A DNA stretch of 64,000 nucleotides, from assembly GCA_965206405.1 (NCBI GenBank), contig CBDBJQ010000006.1, positions 124,001-188,000 on the forward strand, written 5' to 3'. Of this stretch, positions 57,586 through 64,000 are shown piece by piece. The stretch comes from CBDBJQ01 sp965206405 (GTDB taxonomy: Bacteria; Pseudomonadota; Alphaproteobacteria; UBA8366). Position 1 is the stretch's first letter, and every line of letters begins with the position of its first letter. The translations under genes were made by a program, and so were the position numbers. The notes under the pieces were generated by a model, which was given only the letters and a program-made list of their open reading frames with translations, made no database searches and was not told the origin of the DNA.

Positions 57586-59145
57586 TCACCGCTCGAACTG
57601 GCCACCCGGGTCGATGCCGCCCCGGCCGACCCCGCGCCACCGGAGCGTGATCACGGCCACGGCGAGGCCTAGCAGGAAGAGGGCAAAAGGCAGGTCGCCG
57701 AAGCGCCGGTAGAACGGCGGCTCGGCCAGGGCCGTTGGCAGACGCGCATCGATGTAGCCGCGCACGCCCAGAGGCTGGCGTTGCAGGATGCGGCCATAGG
57801 CGTCGATCACCGCCGAGATTCCCGTGCCGGCGGCCCGGATCATCGGCAACCCCTCCTCGACCGAGCGCACTCGTGCGCTGGCGAGGTGCTGGTGCGGCCC
57901 GGCGGTCACGCCGAACCACCCGTCATTGGTGGCGTTCAGCAACAGCTGCGGGCGGCTTCCTTCCGGCACCACGGCGCCAGGAAACACCACCTCATAGCAA
58001 ATCAGCGGGACGGCCGGCGGCAGCCCCGGCACCCGGAGCAGACGGCGCGGTAGCCCGGGACTGAAACCGATTCCACCCTCGACGATCGTCTCCAGCGGCA
58101 GAATGTCGGCCAGGGGTATATATTCTCCAAACGGGACGCGATGCACCTTGTCGTAGAAATCGACGACGCGCATTGCCTCGTCAATCACGTGAAAGGAGTT
58201 GTAGTGCCGGCCCGAGGCGGCGTCACGGCGTGGTGCCCCGGTCAGCAATGCGCCCCCGGGCGGCACGGCGGTCGCGAGCAGGCGGCGACCCGCGGGTTGT
58301 TCGATCAGCACGGCAGGCACCGCCGTCTCCGGCCAGACGACATGAGTGATCCAGTCCGGTCGGTCCTCGAGGCTCAATCGCATGTGGAGAATGAGATTGC
58401 GCCGGAGCAGGGTGCGGTCCCATTTCTCATGCTGCGGGATGTTGGCCTGGACGATCCGCACCCCGACATCCGGGACCTCTTCAGCGTCGGCGACGGCCAG
58501 GCGGTATGCCCCGCCGGCCCAGTGCGCAGTCGGCACCAGCACGGCGAGAACCAGAGCACCGAGACAACACGCCCGCCTTGAATCGACCAGCATTGACGGC
58601 AACGCTGCCGACAGTACGGCCACGGCGCCGATCCCGTAGATGCCGTACAGCGCCGCCGGCTGGAGCAACGGGTCGTGCGCCGCCCAGGCTTGGCCGACGA
58701 GGTTCCATGGCAGGCCGGTGAGGATATGCCCGCGCAACCATTCCCCGACGCCCCAGCCTGCACTCAACAACAGAATGCGTTGCGGCAACGAGCGGCCGAA
58801 AAACGCAGCCAGGGTTGCAAACCCGCAAAAGACGGCGAGTACCGCCGGCAGGCCGAGAACAGCGAAGGGGAGCATCCAGGCATGCTGTCCGGCAGACACC
58901 AGGAAAGCGTTACCGATCCAGTAAAGACCGATGCAGAAATAGCCGAAACCAAACCACCAGCCGGGCCAGAAGGCGGCCCAAAGCCCGGCCGAGGGCGACG
59001 GCTGCAACCAAATGAGGACAGGCAGGCACAGATAGAGGGCAGGCAGGAAACCCGCCGGCGGCAAAGCCAGCGTAGCCAGGGCGCCGGCCGCCAGAGCGGC
59101 CGGAAGCCGGTAGCGCTGCAGCCAGCCAACCATTACCAGCAGCAT
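57586..59145 (-). CDS. lnt: Apolipoprotein N-acyltransferase
   Basis: The 519-residue inner-membrane enzyme has an N-terminal multi-helix part (about six segments) and a nitrilase-like periplasmic domain. The catalytic triad is visible: the glutamate in VVWPETAVPAV, the lysine in FYDKVHRVPFGEY and the cysteine in VPLICYEVVFPG. It adds the third acyl chain to lipoproteins. GEYIPLADILP and LLNATNDGWFG are further Lnt marks. It is followed on the same strand by metK and preceded by corC, an order common in alphaproteobacteria. Confidence 0.96.
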   Translation of the reverse strand: MLLVMVGWLQRYRLPAALAAGALATLALPPAGFLPALYLCLPVLIWLQPSPSAGLWAAFWPGWWFGFGYFCIGLYWIGNAFLVSAGQHAWMLPFAVLGLPAVLAVFCGFATLAAFFGRSLPQRILLLSAGWGVGEWLRGHILTGLPWNLVGQAWAAHDPLLQPAALYGIYGIGAVAVLSAALPSMLVDSRRACCLGALVLAVLVPTAHWAGGAYRLAVADAEEVPDVGVRIVQANIPQHEKWDRTLLRRNLILHMRLSLEDRPDWITHVVWPETAVPAVLIEQPAGRRLLATAVPPGGALLTGAPRRDAASGRHYNSFHVIDEAMRVVDFYDKVHRVPFGEYIPLADILPLETIVEGGIGFSPGLPRRLLRVPGLPPAVPLICYEVVFPGAVVPEGSRPQLLLNATNDGWFGVTAGPHQHLASARVRSVEEGLPMIRAAGTGISAVIDAYGRILQRQPLGVRGYIDARLPTALAEPPFYRRFGDLPFALFLLGLAVAVITLRWRGVGRGGIDPGGQFER

Positions 59146-59177
59146 CGCCCGGTGTTCCTCTGGCTGCAGCGCAGTTT

Positions 59178-60095
59178 TCAGGCCGGGCGCCTCGTAATCT
59201 GCAACCGGTGGATGTGCCTGGCGTTTCCCTCGAGGATCTTGAATTCAAAGCCAGAGGCTTCGTGGCTGATCACCTCGCCCCGGTCGGGGACACGGCCGGC
59301 GATGGTGAACACCAGCCCGCCCAGCGTGTCGATGTCGCCTTCCCGATCCTCGTTGGTCAGCACCGACCCGACCTCCTTCTCGAAACTCTCGATCGGCAGC
59401 CGGGCGCCGGCGATGATGACGCCATTCGGCCGCCGGTCGAACTCCGGCTCGTCCTCGTCATCGTGCTCGTCCGCGATCTTGCCGACGATCAACTCGACCA
59501 GATCCTCGATCGTGGTCAGCCCGTCGGTGCCGCCGAACTCGTCGACGACCAGCGCCATGTGCGTGCCGCTCCGGCGCATCTGATGCAGGAGATCGAGAGC
59601 CCGCTGGCTCGCCGGTACATAGAGAATCTCGCGGATATTGTCCGTCAGCCTGAATGGGCCCTTCTTCTCCGTCGATCCCATCGACATCAGGATGTCCTTG
59701 ATGTGGATCATCCCGACCGGATGGTCGAGCGTCTTGCGAAAGACGGGCATGCGCGAATGGGTTTCCCTGGCGACCGTCTCAACCAGCTCTTGGAACGATG
59801 CCGAAACATCCATCGCGACGATGTCGATGCGCGGAACCATGACGTCGGCGACCCGGACATTACCCACCCGAACGACCTGATCGATGATGGTATGGGCCGC
59901 CGGATCGACGAGAAACTGAGTGTCGTCCTCGTGTTCCTCGATGATTTTGTCGAAGGCCTCGCGCAGTCCGGAATCTCCGTTGCGGCGATAGCCGAAGAGA
60001 CGGCTGAGACGGAGAAGGCGGTGGCGCAAGTCCGACGTCTCGCTGCGCCGGCCATTCCCCTCGCTTCGCTCCTGTCGTGCAGGATTCTGGCTCAT
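59178..60095 (-). CDS. CorC/HlyC-family CBS-domain protein
   Basis: The 305-residue protein has two CBS domains (VADVMVPRIDIVAMDVSASF, PVFRKTLDHPVGMIHIKDIL; YVPASQRALDLLHQMRRSGT, HMALVVDEFGGTDGLTTIED) and a C-terminal CorC_HlyC domain (ARLPIESFEKEVG and DTLGGLVFTIAGRVPDRGEV). There are no membrane helices, as in CorC. The family is linked to magnesium/cobalt efflux, but function is unsettled. ATG 60095 overlaps the ybeY stop by 4 bases. Confidence 0.93.
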   Translation of the reverse strand: MSQNPARQERSEGNGRRSETSDLRHRLLRLSRLFGYRRNGDSGLREAFDKIIEEHEDDTQFLVDPAAHTIIDQVVRVGNVRVADVMVPRIDIVAMDVSASFQELVETVARETHSRMPVFRKTLDHPVGMIHIKDILMSMGSTEKKGPFRLTDNIREILYVPASQRALDLLHQMRRSGTHMALVVDEFGGTDGLTTIEDLVELIVGKIADEHDDEDEPEFDRRPNGVIIAGARLPIESFEKEVGSVLTNEDREGDIDTLGGLVFTIAGRVPDRGEVISHEASGFEFKILEGNARHIHRLQITRRPA

Positions 60096-60688
60096 TGTCC
60101 GCCCGCCTTGCGCTGCCTGGCCGCTCCACATTGTCCGGCCACCTTGCTCCGTCCGGCCGCTAGCGCTGGCGCCGGCACATAGGGATCGGGGATCGAGAGC
60201 CTCGCCAGAACGGCTGTCTCAAGGGTTTCCATGCTCGTGGCCGCGGCGTCCTCTTCGTGATCGTGGCCCAGCAGATGGAGCACGCCATGGACCACGAGAT
60301 GGGCCAGATGCGCCTCCAGGGTCTTGCCGTCCCGCTCCGCCTCTCCGGCGACGGTCTCGAAGGCAAGCGCGATATCCCCGATCAGTTGCGGCGCGTCCCG
60401 CGTGGCATCTCCGGGGGCGTCCGCGTCGAGCGCATCCGCCTCGAGCGCAAAGGACAGCACGTTGGTTGGTCGGTCCTGGCCGCGCCAGTCGGCATTCAAG
60501 CGCCGGACAATCGCGTCATCGGCAAGCAAAACGCTTATCTCGGCTACCTTTCCAGTGGCGGCGTTGGCCGGTGCAGCAGCGCGCCAGGCCGCGATTGCGG
60601 TGTTCATGATCAGCGTCTCGACCTTCGGTATCTGCCGCCAGCTGGCGGTATCAATGCGAATGCTGACCAAAAGGGGTTCGGACATCAC
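60092..60688 (-). CDS. ybeY: Endoribonuclease YbeY
   Basis: The 198-residue metalloprotein has the zinc motif HLVVHGVLHLLGHDHEED (three histidines, H-G-x-L-H-L-x-G-H-D-H) and RLNADWRGQDRPTNVLSFAL, the YbeY signature. It is a single-strand endoribonuclease in 16S rRNA 3' maturation and ribosome quality control. The C-terminal 25 residues are not conserved. The gene overlaps phoH and corC by 4 bases at each end, forming a tightly coupled run. Confidence 0.95.
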   Translation of the reverse strand: MMSEPLLVSIRIDTASWRQIPKVETLIMNTAIAAWRAAAPANAATGKVAEISVLLADDAIVRRLNADWRGQDRPTNVLSFALEADALDADAPGDATRDAPQLIGDIALAFETVAGEAERDGKTLEAHLAHLVVHGVLHLLGHDHEEDAAATSMETLETAVLARLSIPDPYVPAPALAAGRSKVAGQCGAARQRKAGGQ

Positions 60689-61677
60689 CGCCTGGTTTCG
60701 CCTCCTTCCGAATCCAAGGACCGGGCATCGTATGCACCCACGATACGCGCCACGAGATCGTGGCGCACGACATCCGTCTGCGTGAAGCGAACGAATTCCA
60801 CGTCATCGACGCCCTTGAGCACATCAACCGCGTCCAGAAGGCCCGAGCGTGTCCTCGGCGGCAGATCGATCTGGCTCGGATCCCCGGTGATCACCATGCG
60901 GCTGTGGGGGCCGAGCCGGGTGAGTATCATCTTCATCTGCATCGGCGTTGTGTTCTGGGCTTCGTCGAGGATGACGAAGGAATCCGCGAGCGTCCGGCCA
61001 CGCATAAAAGCCAGCGGGGCGATCTCGATGCGGCCGGAATCGATGCTTCGCTGGACCTGGTCACGCGGCATCGCGTCATACAGCGCATCGTAGAGCGGGC
61101 GCAGATAGGGATCGATCTTCTCCTGCATGTCCCCGGGTAGAAAACCGAGACGCTCGCCGGCTTCCACTGCAGGGCGCGACAGGACGATCCGCTCGACCCG
61201 GGCAGCGGCAAGCATCGACACGGCAGCACAGACAGCGAGATAGGTCTTGCCGGTGCCGGCCGGCCCGAGCCCGAAGACCATGTCGTGGCTCTCTATGGCC
61301 TCGACGTAGCGGCGCTGGTTTGCCGTGCGGGACATCACCAGCTTTTTGCCGGTGCGAATCAAAGGGCTGTCATCTCCGGCGGCACCGCCCTGGGCGGCGA
61401 CGCCGAGAGCGGCGTCGACCTCACCCGCATCGATGTCCTGGCCCGCAGCAAGGCGGTTGTAGAGAAGGTCGAGTGCCGAGCGCGCAACGCCGATAGAATC
61501 CTGCGCACCCGTAATCGCCAGGCGATTGCCGCGGCTGACCAGCGAGATGTCGAGCCGATTCTCGATCTGCGCCAGATATCTGTCATGATCTCCAAAGAGC
61601 AGTGGCAACAGGCCGTTATCCTCGAAATCAACATGGATGGCGGCAACACCGCCATCGGAACCAACCGCACCGCTCAC
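60685..61677 (-). CDS. PhoH-family ATPase (YbeZ)
   Basis: The 330-residue protein has an N-terminal KH-like part and the PhoH ATPase: Walker A FGLGPAGTGKTYLAVCAAVS, RPAVEAGERLGFLPGDMQEK, ADSFVILDEAQNTTPMQMKM with Walker B, and MVITGDPSQIDLPPRTRSG. YbeZ pairs with YbeY in RNA processing, and the two genes overlap here by 4 bases. It also overlaps miaB by 4 bases upstream, making a miaB-phoH-ybeY-corC unit. Confidence 0.95.
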   Translation of the reverse strand: MSGAVGSDGGVAAIHVDFEDNGLLPLLFGDHDRYLAQIENRLDISLVSRGNRLAITGAQDSIGVARSALDLLYNRLAAGQDIDAGEVDAALGVAAQGGAAGDDSPLIRTGKKLVMSRTANQRRYVEAIESHDMVFGLGPAGTGKTYLAVCAAVSMLAAARVERIVLSRPAVEAGERLGFLPGDMQEKIDPYLRPLYDALYDAMPRDQVQRSIDSGRIEIAPLAFMRGRTLADSFVILDEAQNTTPMQMKMILTRLGPHSRMVITGDPSQIDLPPRTRSGLLDAVDVLKGVDDVEFVRFTQTDVVRHDLVARIVGAYDARSLDSEGGETRR

Positions 61678-63074
61678 GCGCTGATCCTCTGTTCGTCCAC
61701 CGCGCCCGGCACAGCGAATCCCGGCTCCGCCAGCTCACCGCCAAGACTGTTCGGGTGAACCGCCGTGATGCGAACCCGCACGATGTCGCCTGGGCGAGGC
61801 GAACCGGGATGGCCCGGACCGGCCTCGAGATGGACCGGCTGGAGCCACGGCGAACGACCGACCAGCTGGCCCGGCTTCCGGCCCGGGCCTTCCAGAAGCA
61901 CCGAAATCACCGATCCCAGCCGGCTGTGGTTGAACGCTTCCTGCTGGGCGCGAAGCACCTGCTGGAGCGCCTCGAGACGGTCACGCTTGACTTCTTCGGG
62001 GACGTGGCCGGCGGCGTCACCAGCCGGCGTACCCGGCCGGATGCTGTATTTGAAGGAAAACGCGCCGGCATAGCCGATATCCCGGACCAGGCGCAGGGTG
62101 GCGGCGAAATCTTCGTCCGTCTCGCCGGGAAAGCCGACAATGAAGTCCGAGGACAGGGCGAGATCGGGGCAGGCCGCGCGCAGCCTATCGGTGATGCGGC
62201 GATAGTCGTCGGCGCTATAGCGGCGGTTCATGGCCGCGAGAATCCGGTCGGAGCCGGACTGCGCCGGCAAGTGCAGATAAGGCATGAGTTGGGGTACGTC
62301 GCGATGGGCGGCGATCTGCTCGTCATCAACGTCGCGGGGATGGCTGGTCGTGTAGCGAATGCGTTCGATACCGTCGAGGGCGGCGAGGCGGCGCACGAGA
62401 CGGCCAAGCCCCTCCATACCGCCTTCCGGGGTCGCACCGCGCCAGGCGTTCACATTCTGGCCGAGCAAGGTTATCTCGCGGCTCCCCGCAGCAGCGAGGC
62501 GGGTTGCCTCGGCCACGACCCCGGCAACGTCGCGAGACTGCTCGACGCCCCTCGTATAGGGCACGACGCAGAAGGTACAGAACTTGTCGCAACCCTCCTG
62601 GATGGTAAGGAAGGCCGAAACGCCACGCGGCGCGGCCTCCTCCGGCAGGCGGTCGAACTTGTCCTCGGGCGGAAACTCCAGATCGGCAACGCGGCCTTCC
62701 CCGCCCTCAAGGACGCGTTCGACGAGCTGCGGCAGGCGGTGATAGGTCTGGGGGCCGAGGACGATGTCAACCTGCGGCGCCCGCGCCAGAATTTCCTCGC
62801 CCTCGGCTTGGGCCACGCAGCCGGCAACAGCGACAACCATGCGCCCGCCGTCCTGGCGCCGCTGCTCCTGGACTGCGCGCAGCCGGCCGAGCTCGGAATA
62901 GACCTTCTCCGCCGCCTTCTCCCGGATGTGGCAGGTGTTGAGGATCACCATGTCGGCGCCCTCGGGCTCAGTCACGCAGGCATAGCCAGCCGTAGCCATG
63001 ACATCGACCATACGGCCGGAGTCATAGGCATTCATCTGGCAGCCATAGGTCTTGATGAAGAGTTTTTTGGTCAT
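61674..63074 (-). CDS. miaB: tRNA-2-methylthio-N6-dimethylallyladenosine synthase
   Basis: The 466-residue radical-SAM methylthiotransferase has the N-terminal cluster cysteines (IKTYGCQMNAYDS, ILNTCHIREKA, VVAVAGCVAQAEG), the radical-SAM motif IQEGCDKFCTFCVVPYTRG and a C-terminal TRAM domain (LLEGPGRKPGQLVGRSPWLQ). It adds a methylthio group to i6A37 of tRNA. I use ATG 63074 (MTKKLFIKTYGC); an ATG at 63107 is possible. It heads the miaB-phoH-ybeY-corC unit. Confidence 0.96.
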   Translation of the reverse strand: MTKKLFIKTYGCQMNAYDSGRMVDVMATAGYACVTEPEGADMVILNTCHIREKAAEKVYSELGRLRAVQEQRRQDGGRMVVAVAGCVAQAEGEEILARAPQVDIVLGPQTYHRLPQLVERVLEGGEGRVADLEFPPEDKFDRLPEEAAPRGVSAFLTIQEGCDKFCTFCVVPYTRGVEQSRDVAGVVAEATRLAAAGSREITLLGQNVNAWRGATPEGGMEGLGRLVRRLAALDGIERIRYTTSHPRDVDDEQIAAHRDVPQLMPYLHLPAQSGSDRILAAMNRRYSADDYRRITDRLRAACPDLALSSDFIVGFPGETDEDFAATLRLVRDIGYAGAFSFKYSIRPGTPAGDAAGHVPEEVKRDRLEALQQVLRAQQEAFNHSRLGSVISVLLEGPGRKPGQLVGRSPWLQPVHLEAGPGHPGSPRPGDIVRVRITAVHPNSLGGELAEPGFAVPGAVDEQRISA

Positions 63075-63257
63075 TCCTGCCCTGCCGGGCACGGACGACT
63101 CACCCATTCGGGCCTGTCGCGCAAGCGGAAAATCCCCAAACAGCGAACGATGCAGACAAACATCTAACCTGGCAGCCCCTCCAGTCAAAGACTTTTTAGT
63201 TCTCGCCGGATTTCCGGTTCGTTCATTTGGCGGCCCACTTGGCAGCCGGGCGGCAAC

Positions 63258-63992
63258 TCATTCAAACAGTTTGCCCGCAATGGATTGCGAGAAACTCTCC
63301 ACAACCAGGCTCTCGCAATGACGGGCCAGCGCTTTGCGTGACGCCGTGGCGGCGCGGTTGATCGGGGCGTGGATATACACATCGATACCAATGCGACCGA
63401 TACCGAGAAACCGCCACAGATGCGCCGGAAACGTCGTGTCGCCGGACCAGCCGCAGAAGGGACGCAGGAACCGACCCATCGGCAGGTTGTCGAGACGGGT
63501 ATAGGCTATCGAGACGGGCTGGATCGCCACCGGCGCGTCGACGCCCGCAGCCTCGCTGACGACAGTGAACAGAGACGACTTGAAAGGCATGATGGCGTTG
63601 CCGTCGCCGCTCGTCCCTTCCGGGAATATGACCAGGCGATCCCCGGCCTCCAGCCGCCGGCGAAGCTCCTCAGCCTGGTGGCGGATCTCGCGCGGGTCGC
63701 GCTCGACATACATCGGCCGGTGGAGGGCGGCGAGGCTACCAATGATCGGCCAGTCGCGCACTTCCGCCTTGGCGACGAAACAGATCTCAGCCACCGAAGC
63801 CAGCACGGGAATGTCCATGTAGGTGACATGGTTGGAGACCAGGAGGGCGGGCGCGGCGGCCGGCGGATGGCCGTGCACCCTGATCTCGAGTCCGGCCAGT
63901 CGGCAGATTACCCGGTAAAACGTGCGGAGAAGCACCGGAGCGTACCGCAACCCGAGCCACCCCGCCGGCAACAGGATGGAAAACCCTGTCAC
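63258..63992 (-). CDS. plsC: 1-acyl-sn-glycerol-3-phosphate acyltransferase (5' end may lie outside)
   Basis: At least 244 residues are present, with the acyltransferase motifs NHVTYMD (H-x4-D block), FVAKAEVRDWPIIGSLAALH, RLVIFPEGTSGDGN and VAIQPVSIAYTRLDNLP. The reading frame stays open to the window edge; a GTG at 63992 is the only start inside, so the first codons may be beyond it. PlsC acylates lysophosphatidic acid in phospholipid synthesis. The gap to miaB is 183 bp with nothing recognisable. Confidence 0.9.
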   Translation of the reverse strand: MTGFSILLPAGWLGLRYAPVLLRTFYRVICRLAGLEIRVHGHPPAAAPALLVSNHVTYMDIPVLASVAEICFVAKAEVRDWPIIGSLAALHRPMYVERDPREIRHQAEELRRRLEAGDRLVIFPEGTSGDGNAIMPFKSSLFTVVSEAAGVDAPVAIQPVSIAYTRLDNLPMGRFLRPFCGWSGDTTFPAHLWRFLGIGRIGIDVYIHAPINRAATASRKALARHCESLVVESFSQSIAGKLFE

Positions 63993-64000
63993 CAGGATAA

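Overview
The window is a GC-rich bacterial chromosome segment whose gene content and order point to the Alphaproteobacteria, probably Rhodospirillales in the broad sense. The clues are chvI-chvG divergent from pckA, an Irr-type Fur regulator, a YlxR protein fused to an L7Ae-like domain, fabA-fabB-fabI, and the dnaA-dnaN-recF-gyrB and rimP-to-pnp blocks. I cannot assign a genus from the sequence alone.

Region by region. 1-7641 is an accessory block: a shrunken IS5-family element, a secreted Sel1-repeat protein built from near-identical 108-bp repeats, a small membrane protein, a decayed IS256-type transposase that interrupts an HTH gene, a RelB/ParE-like toxin-antitoxin pair with a palindromic operator, and two tandem IS1380-family elements ending exactly at the stop codon of chvG. 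7642-18993 holds the ChvIG two-component system, pckA, a three-subunit cobalt-type nitrile hydratase or thiocyanate hydrolase-like operon, a GST, a malate/lactate dehydrogenase family enzyme, polA, a zinc-finger protein and tRNA-Arg(CCG). 19537-27245 holds an ABC-2 exporter, a histidine phosphatase, a SYLF protein, a YcgN protein, then irr followed by rubrerythrin, an Fe-S protein and a DUF3501 protein. 27342-35057 is housekeeping: an SH3 protein, a hydroxyacid dehydrogenase, moeB, dut, coaBC, ubiE, mutM, echA and rpsT.

35480-42113 is the dnaA-dnaN-recF-gyrB replication cluster, with a striking array of 11-bp GATC-containing repeats between dnaA and dnaN. It is followed by fabA-fabB-fabI (unsaturated fatty acid synthesis). 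Facing these on the minus strand are rimP-nusA-ylxR-infB-rbfA-truB-rpsO-pnp (transcription, translation initiation and RNA decay), and trmB, metK, lnt, corC, ybeY, phoH, miaB and plsC (RNA modification, SAM supply and envelope lipid or lipoprotein maturation).

A theme across the window is short tandem duplication, most often 12 or 15 bp. It occurs inside and between genes, including essential ones (chvG, polA, rimP, nusA, pnp), where it gives in-frame low-complexity insertions and tails.
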